Origin: Chitinivibrionales bacterium
GTDB lineage: Bacteria; Fibrobacterota; Chitinivibrionia; Chitinivibrionales; WJKA01
DNA: 64,000 nucleotides
Direction: 5' to 3'
Assembly: GCA_014728295.1 (NCBI GenBank)
Contig: WJLW01000127.1
Coordinates: forward strand, 47,496-111,495
Translations under genes and position numbers: made by a program
Notes under the pieces: generated by a model
The model's input: only the letters and a program-made list of their open reading frames with translations
The model's database searches: none
Told to the model about the DNA's origin: nothing
Part shown: piece by piece, positions 35,952 through 43,533 of the stretch
Layout: every line of letters starts with the position of its first letter
How positions within the stretch are numbered: the stretch's first letter is position 1

Positions 35952-37004
35952 ATGAACATTCTGATAATCAGATTGAGCTCGATTGGAGATGTGATACTGA
36001 CCACCTCGTGCATCCAAAGCATCAGCATGCATTACCCGCAATGCTCAATTTGTTTGCTTACCTCGGTCGTGTGCGGATCGCTTTTTAAAGACGATGAAAG
36101 GATCGATGAATTACTATTGTACGATAAGAATACGCCGCTGTCATCCGGAGATCCGCTTGCGAATCGCTCCTGGGATGTCGTGCTGGATTTGCAGCATTCG
36201 GCTCGCTCCCGCAGGCTGGTGAGGCGGGCGTGTGCCGACTCGTCGCCATGCGTAGCCCGGTTTGACAAACTGCATACAAAGCGGGCGTTGCTCCTGTACG
36301 GGCGAATCAATTCCTATCGCCGTCACGAAGATGCGGTAATTGTCCGCTACCATGATGCTGCCGCAAAGTGCTTACCACGCCTGGGAGCTCACATTCCGCG
36401 CCCCGAAATCAGCTTCGACCGAAAAGCCGCAGCCGGATGCTGCAAGCGTATCCTGAAGCACTGCTCTTTAGCAGCAAGCAAGAGCCTGGCGATTTTTCCC
36501 TTCAGCACCTGGGCGAATAAGCAGTGGCCCCTGGAACGATTTGCAGAAATTGCTTCACGGTTTATCGATGAAAAGTGGAATGTACTCATTTTCGGCGGAC
36601 AGCAGGACAGGGGTAGCTCCAATCGTTTACAAGAGCGCATATCCGGTGTGGTCTGCAATTTGACGGGAGAACTGTCCCTGCTTGAGTGCGCGTTTGTTAT
36701 TTCACAATGCAGCCTTGCGCTGGGAAATGACTCGGGGCTTAGCCATCTTGCCGGAGCCGTCGGCGTCAATACCGGCATAATTTACGGCTCCACAACCTGG
36801 CATTGGGGGTTTTTCCCTGCCGATCACCGCCGATACAGGATTTTTGAGTCTGCCCAGTGGTGTCGTCCCTGCCATGCGCATGGCGGTAATGTCTGTTTTC
36901 GGTCCGGGCGCCGGTGTCTTGACGCCGTTTCCGTTGAAACCGTCTTTGCCGGTTTGCTCGAGCTGTGCGGCAAACCGCAAGCGATCGAACGCTCAACAGG
37001 TTGA
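35952..37004 (+). CDS. Family 9 glycosyltransferase (ADP-heptose:LPS heptosyltransferase-like)
   Basis: A 350-residue GT-B enzyme starting ILIIRLSSIGDVILTTSC, the hallmark of WaaC/WaaF-type heptosyltransferases, with IFPFSTWANKQWP and GNDSGLSHLAGAVG in the donor-binding half. It adds heptose to the LPS core, suggesting a heptose-containing LPS. It is divergent from the kinase gene with 87 bases between. The WaaF/WaaC/RfaQ sub-type is not decided. Confidence 0.88.
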   Translation: MNILIIRLSSIGDVILTTSCIQSISMHYPQCSICLLTSVVCGSLFKDDERIDELLLYDKNTPLSSGDPLANRSWDVVLDLQHSARSRRLVRRACADSSPCVARFDKLHTKRALLLYGRINSYRRHEDAVIVRYHDAAAKCLPRLGAHIPRPEISFDRKAAAGCCKRILKHCSLAASKSLAIFPFSTWANKQWPLERFAEIASRFIDEKWNVLIFGGQQDRGSSNRLQERISGVVCNLTGELSLLECAFVISQCSLALGNDSGLSHLAGAVGVNTGIIYGSTTWHWGFFPADHRRYRIFESAQWCRPCHAHGGNVCFRSGRRCLDAVSVETVFAGLLELCGKPQAIERSTG

Positions 37005-37042
37005 GTATTGACTTACTCTTCTCATTGGTTCATTTTATACGT

Positions 37043-37357
37043 ATGCAAATTCGTGCTTTACTCATAGGCTGCATTCTGACGGCCGCGTCGAGTGTCACAT
37101 TTGCAAATGCACCCGATTCGGCGCTGAGCCAGTTTCTGGCGGGAGCAAAAATCATTCAGTCGGCGAATCTGGATTCATTACAAAAAGCACTTCAATTTCG
37201 CCGGCTTGAAAAGGCTGCCGGATTATCTGCACTGCAGGCTCGAAGTCGGATAAAAAGTTACCGTAATAAGCCGGAAAAATGGCAAAAAGTGCAGGACAAC
37301 GTCCTTGAAATTCTCGATTCTTCCCGCGGCAACGACACAACGAAAATTTCCAAATGA
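37043..37357 (+). CDS. Small secreted protein of unknown function
   Basis: About 104 residues from the ATG at 37043, which begins with a clear signal peptide (RALLIGCILTAASSVTFANA, probable cut after ANA). The mature part is mostly helical and basic, rich in Gln, Ala and Lys, without Cys. The frame is open from 36965 but the extension would overlap the GT9 gene and bury the signal peptide. Family not recognised. It precedes the thioredoxin gene by 31 bases. Confidence 0.6.
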   Translation: MQIRALLIGCILTAASSVTFANAPDSALSQFLAGAKIIQSANLDSLQKALQFRRLEKAAGLSALQARSRIKSYRNKPEKWQKVQDNVLEILDSSRGNDTTKISK

Positions 37358-37388
37358 TTTTTCAGTATACTAACCTCAGGAGTGCTAT

Positions 37389-37724
37389 ATGGCCAGCGAA
37401 CAGGTTGTAGAGTTCAATGACAGTAATTTTGACGAAGATGTGCTCAGCTCGGATATGCCGGTTGTGGTAGACTTCTGGGCCGAATGGTGTGGTCCGTGCA
37501 AAATGCTCACCCCCATTATTGATGATCTTGCACAGGAGTTCGAGGGAAAAATCAAAATCGGCAAACTGAATGTTGACAACAATCCCGGAACGGCATCCAA
37601 GTACGGTGTTTCGAGCATCCCCACCCTGCTGTTTGTCAAAGGCGGCAACGTTGTGGATCAGCATACCGGCCTGCTCGCTAAAGATCCGCTGAAAACTAAG
37701 CTGGATAACTTGCTTGCAGCCTGA
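37389..37724 (+). CDS. trxA: Thioredoxin
   Basis: A 111-residue thioredoxin with the active-site WCGPC (Cys34, Cys37), the cis-proline segment SSIPTLLFVKGG and normal length without a signal peptide, so cytoplasmic. It reduces disulfides with electrons from thioredoxin reductase. AGGAG lies about six bases before the ATG. Confidence 0.96.
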   Translation: MASEQVVEFNDSNFDEDVLSSDMPVVVDFWAEWCGPCKMLTPIIDDLAQEFEGKIKIGKLNVDNNPGTASKYGVSSIPTLLFVKGGNVVDQHTGLLAKDPLKTKLDNLLAA

Positions 37725-37794
37725 CGCCGGGAAGTCAAAGGCCTGCCCCACGCATGAATAAAGCAGGCTTCTGCGATACGCTCACCTTTTACGA

Positions 37795-38976
37795 ATGGGG
37801 TTCACCTGCTGCATGGCTCTGTTTTTTGCGCTGGTTTGCGGTAGTACCTTTCTGGCCGTGGTATACGCCTACGCCGGATTTCCCGTGTTGCTGAAGGTAA
37901 TCAGCCCCAGTAAAAGCCGGGCGCCGCAGCGCAACCACGCGTACAAGCCTCCAATCTCCATTCTCATTCCGGCCTATAACGAAGAAAAAGTTATTGCCCG
38001 AAAAATTGACAATTGCCTTGCGCTTGAGTATCCGCGTGAGTTGCTGGAGATTATGGTCTGTTCGGATTGCAGTGATGACCGGACGGTTGAGATCGTTCAA
38101 AATAATTACGGCGATGGCGTATCACTATTTGACTACCGCGAGCGCTCAGGCAAAACGGGCGTCGTCAACAAATCGCTTCCCCGGGCGCAGGGCGAAATTG
38201 TTGTGTTGACTGATGCAAATACAATGTTTGAGCCGGATGCAGTGGCAAAAATGATCTCCCTGTATTCGTCTGGGAATGTCGGCGCAGTGCTGGGACAGGT
38301 AAGGCTGTTTACGCCCGGCGATAGTGTCGGTGTTGACAAAGAGGTAGCGTACCGGGATTTTGAGGCCGATCTTAAATTTCGTGAAGGGCTGTTCGGTGCA
38401 GCCGTCGGTGCATTCGGCGGTTTTTACTCGATCCGCAAAAAACTTTTCACACCGTTGCCGCCAAATGCCTATTCAAATGATGATTTGCTGATACCGGCGC
38501 GCATCCTTTCGCAGGGCTATCGGGTCGTATTCGACCGGGCGGCAATTTCACGGGAAGAGACGGGCAAAAGTGTGAGTGAGGAGTTTGGGCGCAGAGTTCG
38601 CATCGGCGCGGGGAATTTCCAGTCGTTTTTTCTGCTGCTGCATTTGTTGAATCCGCTGAAAGGAGGTGCCTGGTTTTTTTATGTGTCGCATAAAGTGCTG
38701 CGCTGGTACTCGCCTTTTTTGTTGCTGCTCATGCTGATCAGCACGGTTGCAGCGCTTAGTATCCCCTGGTTCGTGTATGTGCTGATTGCGCAGGGTGCGT
38801 TTTATGCCGGCGCTCTGGCGGGCTATGGCGCTTCCAGAATGGGCAAATCAGTGCCGGTCATCGGATCGATCTATCATTTTGTATCCATGAATATTGCCAT
38901 ATTATTCGGTTTCTTCAGATACCTGCGCGGCATTAAAAGCGCCGTCTGGCAAAGTACGCAGAGGGCGGTCGTATGA
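37795..38976 (+). CDS. Membrane family 2 glycosyltransferase (cellulose/hyaluronan synthase-like)
   Basis: A 393-residue processive-type GT2 protein. One hydrophobic segment at the N-terminus is followed by the GT-A domain with SILIPAYNEEKVI, SDCSDD, LTDANTMFEPD (DXD site) and a FGRRVRIGAGNFQSF stretch that corresponds to the Q/RxxRW-type region. Three hydrophobic segments then complete the protein. This architecture is used for beta-linked homopolymers or lipid-linked chains. Its stop overlaps the formyltransferase gene by four bases, and a polysaccharide deacetylase gene follows, making an exopolysaccharide-type set. Confidence 0.85.
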   Translation: MGFTCCMALFFALVCGSTFLAVVYAYAGFPVLLKVISPSKSRAPQRNHAYKPPISILIPAYNEEKVIARKIDNCLALEYPRELLEIMVCSDCSDDRTVEIVQNNYGDGVSLFDYRERSGKTGVVNKSLPRAQGEIVVLTDANTMFEPDAVAKMISLYSSGNVGAVLGQVRLFTPGDSVGVDKEVAYRDFEADLKFREGLFGAAVGAFGGFYSIRKKLFTPLPPNAYSNDDLLIPARILSQGYRVVFDRAAISREETGKSVSEEFGRRVRIGAGNFQSFFLLLHLLNPLKGGAWFFYVSHKVLRWYSPFLLLLMLISTVAALSIPWFVYVLIAQGAFYAGALAGYGASRMGKSVPVIGSIYHFVSMNIAILFGFFRYLRGIKSAVWQSTQRAVV

Positions 38977-39722
38977 AGGTGCTGATTATTACCGAAGAGG
39001 ATGTCTTCTACGTCTACGAATTTTTCAAAACCTTTTTTCCTCTGGCTCGGGATGCGGATTATACCTTATCAGGCATCACGATTCTCGAACCCTTCAATAA
39101 AAAGTCAAAGCTCGATCTTGCCCGGCAGATGTATGGCTTTTTCGGCCCGTTGCACTTTTTCACGCGCGGCTTTCTTTATGTTTTCCGCACACTAACCGGA
39201 CAATCCGTACGGGGGCTGGCCCGCAAGCAGGGTCTGACTCAGATCCCAACGGAGAAAGTTAACAGCAAGACCTATGTCGAGCAGGTGAGGCAACACAACA
39301 TCGATCTCATCGTCTCGATCGCCGCTCCGCAAATATTCAAAAAAAATTTGATTCAGGCCGTGCCCAAAGGGTGCATCAACTCGCACTCCGCGCTCCTCCC
39401 TGAAAATAAGGGCATGATGCCGGTGTTCTGGTCGATGCACAAAAAAGCGGAATTTACCGGAGTAACCATCCACTATATTAATGAAACCATCGACGAAGGT
39501 GACATTATCGTACAACAGCGAGTGCCGATAGATTCAAGCAGCCTGCATGCGATGATTATCAAGACGAAAATACTGAGCGCTCATCTGGTCCACCAGACCA
39601 TCGAATCGATCGGTAAAGGCGATATTCATACGGAGCCGATGCAGAAGGGGGGATCATATCAAACTTTTCCCACGCCGCGGGAAGTGATTGAGTTTCGCAG
39701 ACGGGGAAACCGGATTATTTGA
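38973..39722 (+). CDS. Formyltransferase-family protein, probably sugar N-formyltransferase
   Basis: A 249-residue protein with the formyl_trans_N fold. The Asn-His-Asp catalytic triad is present: Asn136 and His138 in INSHSALLPENKG and Asp174 in IDEGDII, with GVTIHYI between. It is shorter than methionyl-tRNA formyltransferase and lacks the C-terminal tRNA-binding domain. N-formyltransferases of this kind transfer the formyl group of N10-formyl-THF to amino sugars. Coupling to the synthase gene by an ATGA overlap supports glycan modification rather than translation initiation. Confidence 0.82.
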   Translation: MKVLIITEEDVFYVYEFFKTFFPLARDADYTLSGITILEPFNKKSKLDLARQMYGFFGPLHFFTRGFLYVFRTLTGQSVRGLARKQGLTQIPTEKVNSKTYVEQVRQHNIDLIVSIAAPQIFKKNLIQAVPKGCINSHSALLPENKGMMPVFWSMHKKAEFTGVTIHYINETIDEGDIIVQQRVPIDSSSLHAMIIKTKILSAHLVHQTIESIGKGDIHTEPMQKGGSYQTFPTPREVIEFRRRGNRII

Positions 39723-39757
39723 CCGTGGCGCCTGCTTTTGGATAGCCGTGCACAAAA

Positions 39758-40588
39758 ATGACCATTAATGCGTTTTCAATTGACCTTGAGGACTGGTTTT
39801 GCGTCCAGAATCTGACCGAGGTGATTCCCTTTGAACAATGGGACGGCTGTGAATCACGTATAGAAAAAAACACCCGCCGACTGCTTGACACACTCAAACA
39901 ACATGACGTCAGGGGCACTTTTTTCGTTTTGGGATGGATTGCCGAACGCTATCCCGGGCTCGTCCGTGCCATTGCCGCCGGGGGACACGAAATTGCTTCG
40001 CACGGTTATGGCCATCTTATCGTTAAGCATCTCCAGCCTCAGGAATTCGAAGCCGATCTCACGAAGTCGCTGGACATTCTGACACAAATAACGGGAGTCC
40101 GGCCTATCGGCTATCGCGCACCGTCCTTTTCTGTTGACACGCGCAAAATGTGGATATTTGACATCCTCGCACGGCATGGCATCAAATACGATTCGTCGGT
40201 ATTTCCCTTCAAATTTCACCCCGATTACGGTAATGATCAGATCAGGTTAAGCCCCTACAACCTGTCCGATGGGATGATTGAATTCCCCATGGGGTGCTTC
40301 AAGGTTTTCAGATGGACGGTGCCCTGTTGCGGCGGCGGCTATTTCAGGCTTTTTCCGTACCGCTTTATCTCTTATGGGATCCGTCAATGCAACCGGGAAG
40401 GAAGGCCGGTCGCTTTTTATATTCACCCCTGGGAAATCGACGACAAACAGCCGCGCGTCAAAATTGCTCCGGTCAAGTCCTTTCGCCACTATGTCAATCT
40501 TGACAAAACCCTCGGAAGGCTGGAGAAACTGCTTGATGAGTTTCGTTTTGATGCCTATCGCACGGTGCTGAATATCGGGGAATCATGA
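39758..40588 (+). CDS. Polysaccharide deacetylase (XrtA-system type)
   Basis: A 276-residue NodB-fold protein. The N-terminal SIDLEDWF (Asp9, Asp12) and SHGYGH (His82, His86) form the metal site, YRAPSFS is the second catalytic block, and the C-terminus carries the DUF3473-like extension seen in exosortase-linked deacetylases. It would remove acetyl groups from GlcNAc-type sugars. No signal peptide or exosortase gene is seen, so it may act in the cytoplasm on precursors. It shares six bases with the convergent reductase gene. Confidence 0.88.
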   Translation: MTINAFSIDLEDWFCVQNLTEVIPFEQWDGCESRIEKNTRRLLDTLKQHDVRGTFFVLGWIAERYPGLVRAIAAGGHEIASHGYGHLIVKHLQPQEFEADLTKSLDILTQITGVRPIGYRAPSFSVDTRKMWIFDILARHGIKYDSSVFPFKFHPDYGNDQIRLSPYNLSDGMIEFPMGCFKVFRWTVPCCGGGYFRLFPYRFISYGIRQCNREGRPVAFYIHPWEIDDKQPRVKIAPVKSFRHYVNLDKTLGRLEKLLDEFRFDAYRTVLNIGES

Positions 40589-41542
40589 GGGGGTGGTTGT
40601 CAGCTCGGCGTCCCACCAGGAGTAGATATCGTGGAGGGTCCGGTCGATATCGATTGTGGGCTTCCATCCGGTGTGTCCGGTGAGTTTTGAGTGATCACCC
40701 GCAATTCTGCGACTCGTTTTGTGTGCGCGCAACTTAGTGGTATCCTGCCTGACGGTTACGGCACACCGCGAGACGGCTATGAGCTTGTCCAGAACATACC
40801 GCAGCGGCGTTGCCCGGCCCGAAGATACATTATAAACTTCGCCCTTCCTGCCGCGTGTGACGACGGCAAGGTAAGCCGCCACTACATCCCTGACATCCGA
40901 AAAGTCAATCGCCGCATCAATGTCGCCCACCAGCAATTCGCCGTGCTTTGTCGTATGCGCAATTTCGACGATCTGTTTGGCCCAGTCGGAGCAAACAAAA
41001 CGCGGCGGCTGTCCCGGCCCGGTATGGTTGAACGAACGGGTAAAGCGGATGTCAAGATCAAAATGCCGTACGTACTGAAGTCCGGCCATTTCCGCTGCGT
41101 ATTTGGTTATGCCGTAAAAATCGGTCGGTCGCAGTGGCGTGTTTTCATCGACCCGTTCGGCGATAACCTCGCTGCCGTACTCTTTGGATGAGCCGATGAG
41201 CAATATGCAGGACTGCGGGGAAACATCCTTGACAGCATCGAGCAAGGCGGCAGTACCCAGGATATTGGTGTTCAACGCGATGCGCGGCGACAAATCGGCG
41301 GCCGGGAGAAAGCTGACCGCCGCGAGGTGAAAAATGAGTTGCGGATGGGTTCGGGCAAGAATTTTGCACAGTGATTCATAGTCGCTAATATCGCAGGCAT
41401 AATAATCCAGCGCGTTGGGAATTCGTTTCTCGGACTGGTCGATGCCCACGACCTGGTAGTTCTGCTCAACCAGCAGGTCGGCGAGATATTTGCCGACAAA
41501 TCCTGAAGCGCCGGTGATTAATGCTGTGTTGCTGGTTGACAT
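40583..41542 (-). CDS. GDP-6-deoxy-4-keto-mannose reductase-like SDR
   Basis: A 319-residue extended SDR with TGASGFVGKYLADLL at the N-terminus, YGITK with catalytic Tyr and Lys, and RSFNHTGPGQPPRFV, a sequence characteristic of GDP-mannose 4,6-dehydratase/RMD-like enzymes. The most likely role is making GDP-D-rhamnose or a related GDP-6-deoxy-hexose, although dehydratase activity is not excluded. It starts the minus-strand group whose next gene upstream is the GT9 gene, 54 bases away. Confidence 0.83.
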   Translation of the reverse strand: MSTSNTALITGASGFVGKYLADLLVEQNYQVVGIDQSEKRIPNALDYYACDISDYESLCKILARTHPQLIFHLAAVSFLPAADLSPRIALNTNILGTAALLDAVKDVSPQSCILLIGSSKEYGSEVIAERVDENTPLRPTDFYGITKYAAEMAGLQYVRHFDLDIRFTRSFNHTGPGQPPRFVCSDWAKQIVEIAHTTKHGELLVGDIDAAIDFSDVRDVVAAYLAVVTRGRKGEVYNVSSGRATPLRYVLDKLIAVSRCAVTVRQDTTKLRAHKTSRRIAGDHSKLTGHTGWKPTIDIDRTLHDIYSWWDAELTTTPS

Positions 41543-41596
41543 AGTTGTTGTGCGGTTAAAAGCTGCTTTTCAAAATACACTATTGGTCGCACTACT

Positions 41597-42508
41597 TCAG
41601 GATTTCAGCAGGTTTATGCCTGCCGCACAGACTTCATCGACCGTAATTGCAGCGATGCCTGAAGTTGTTGCCCTGCTGTGGTCACACGCTGTAATCACTT
41701 TGACCATTCGTCCCCGGGGATGCCAGACTGCTTTATTGCCGATTTCGAACAACGCGATCGTGGGGCAGCCGCACAGCGCGGCGAGGTGGGTGACACCGCT
41801 GTCATTGCCGATGTATAGCCTCGCCCGCAGCAAAAGTGCGGTAAGCGCCGACAGGTCGGTGCGAACGACAAGCTGCTTATGTGAGAGCATGTTCAGGTTT
41901 TTTTCGGCAGGACCTGCCAGCCAGACAGGAGTGAATCCCCGCGATGCTATGCGCTCACTCAACGCCAAAAAGCGCACCAGCGGCCAGTTCTTGGCGCGAC
42001 TTCCGCTGCCGGGGTGTATGCAGACGGCCTGCGCGGGGTCGATCTCGTGCAAGCCCTCAGGCAGTGTCCGAAAGTGCCCACGTGTGAATATCGGGGGGGG
42101 CTCCCCCCCGGGCTTGTCGGGGCTCCTCACCAGGTTCAGATGATAGTTTACAATATGGGATTGATCGGCCGGAAACGGCGGCTGGTGCAGGATCGGTCCG
42201 TTGATGCTGGCGCGCAGATTTGCGGTTACCGGCGATGATTCATCCGCAAAGGCCAGTGCAGCAGCATACTCCGCCAGCCTATCACGCAGATATGGCGAGG
42301 GAGCATCTGCGAACAGGCCGGCCCATTGTGCCTTGTCGATATCCAGATAGTGTGCGACTATTCCGGTATCGATGCCGAGCTTGCCGTGTGTGGCTTTTGT
42401 CAGGCAGGTCAGTATGCTTTGGGGGTGCGCCTTTTTGAAACAGGCAAGCGCCGGAAGTGTCGTCACGAAATCACCAAGCGCTCCGGTATGGTATATCAGG
42501 ACGCGCAT
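41597..42508 (-). CDS. Family 9 glycosyltransferase (heptosyltransferase-like)
   Basis: A 303-residue GT9 enzyme starting RVLIYHTGALGDFVTTLPA, with CIHPGSGSRAKNWP and YIGNDSGVTHLAALCG as donor-binding blocks. Unlike the gene at 35952 it is a separate paralogue, possibly using another heptose or acting elsewhere in the core. In the middle the coding sequence contains a G8/C7 run (42093-42109) that encodes GGEPPP on this strand; a one-base slip there would truncate the protein. It overlaps the GSCFA gene by 13 bases. Confidence 0.85.
   Translation of the reverse strand: MRVLIYHTGALGDFVTTLPALACFKKAHPQSILTCLTKATHGKLGIDTGIVAHYLDIDKAQWAGLFADAPSPYLRDRLAEYAAALAFADESSPVTANLRASINGPILHQPPFPADQSHIVNYHLNLVRSPDKPGGEPPPIFTRGHFRTLPEGLHEIDPAQAVCIHPGSGSRAKNWPLVRFLALSERIASRGFTPVWLAGPAEKNLNMLSHKQLVVRTDLSALTALLLRARLYIGNDSGVTHLAALCGCPTIALFEIGNKAVWHPRGRMVKVITACDHSRATTSGIAAITVDEVCAAGINLLKS
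42093..42109. repeat. G8-CT-C7 homopolymer hairpin inside a glycosyltransferase gene
   Basis: Eight G (42093-42100), then CT, then seven C (42103-42109), within the GT9 coding sequence. Tracts of this length are prone to slipped-strand errors and, in surface-glycan genes of other bacteria, are phase-variable. Here the frame is open as read. Confidence 0.7.
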
Positions 42509-43506
42509 AGGCCGCTAAAATAATCAGCATCCCCCTGCAGGGAGATATGGGGGAAGGTGGATTGCAGTTGACGCACACGCTGAAGCTGCTTTTGGGCAAA
42601 ATGTCGTGTCGATGGTGCTGCAGACTGCTGGATACGGTGGTGGCGTGCATTCAGGATTGCGGTATACCCGTCAATAAATTCCCGGGCGCGCCGATCGATG
42701 CAGGCCCGGCAGAAGCCATCCCAGATGTATTGCTGGGCCACCTTGCTTGGGTGGACCATGTCGCATTCGTAGAATCGATAATCGCGCAGCTCATCCATCA
42801 TAATTTCATAGGCCGGGAAGTAGTAGACATTGGCTATTTGCTGTTCCAATTGGAAAACTGCGGTCATCAGGTGCGCCTTACTCACGCTGTTGGCGTGGGG
42901 GTTGTCCCGCAGGTGGCGGACGGGACTGATCGTCAGAATAATATTCAGGCATGGAGTACGGTGCACGTATTTCTGCAGGCAATCGCCTAACGCCTGCGCA
43001 ATTTCCGTTGGCTCCAGTAAATGCCGCTCAAAGCTGTCATGCGGCATTTTATGGCAGTTGGCAACCACCCGCCCGGTTGATTTCAGCCGGTATACCCATG
43101 CCGTTCCCAGCGTGACAAGCAACGTGTCCAAACCAGTTGCCCAGTGACGGGCTTGTGCCCACGCACGGTTTATGCGCTCGAGTGTTTCTGCTTTATTGCC
43201 GCCGCAAAAAGCACCGTGATGATCGAAGCTGTAGAAGGCGCCCGCATGGTCGATGAGGTCGTCCTCACGGTATGCCTGCCGGTGCAGTAACCCGTCCAAC
43301 AGCATACCGATCGATTCCGGATTGTAAAGAATGCCCGTCGGGTTGCGGCAGGTCGCAAAGTGATTATTGCTCAGTCGTGTGCCGATATGTTCGGCAAAGC
43401 AGGAACCGATACTGAGTATCGTTGACTGATGAGAAATTGAAGCGGGATTGCGGGGGACATCAACGACCGTTCGAAAACGATCGCTGCCTGAAGGCTGTTT
43501 GCTCAT
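42496..43506 (-). CDS. GSCFA-domain protein
   Basis: A 336-residue protein whose ILSIGSCFAEHIGTRL near residue 30 contains the GSCFA signature that names the family, which is an SGNH-like esterase relative. LVTLGTAWVY and ILTISPVRHLRDN are the next family blocks, and a C-terminal helix follows. Members occur in glycan clusters and are thought to act on carbohydrate esters, though the substrate is unproven. It overlaps the GT9 gene and is 27 bases from the toroid-lyase-like gene, suggesting one operon. Confidence 0.85.
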   Translation of the reverse strand: MSKQPSGSDRFRTVVDVPRNPASISHQSTILSIGSCFAEHIGTRLSNNHFATCRNPTGILYNPESIGMLLDGLLHRQAYREDDLIDHAGAFYSFDHHGAFCGGNKAETLERINRAWAQARHWATGLDTLLVTLGTAWVYRLKSTGRVVANCHKMPHDSFERHLLEPTEIAQALGDCLQKYVHRTPCLNIILTISPVRHLRDNPHANSVSKAHLMTAVFQLEQQIANVYYFPAYEIMMDELRDYRFYECDMVHPSKVAQQYIWDGFCRACIDRRAREFIDGYTAILNARHHRIQQSAAPSTRHFAQKQLQRVRQLQSTFPHISLQGDADYFSGLCAS

Positions 43507-43533
43507 ATATTTCGCGTAAAAAAGTGGTAGAGA

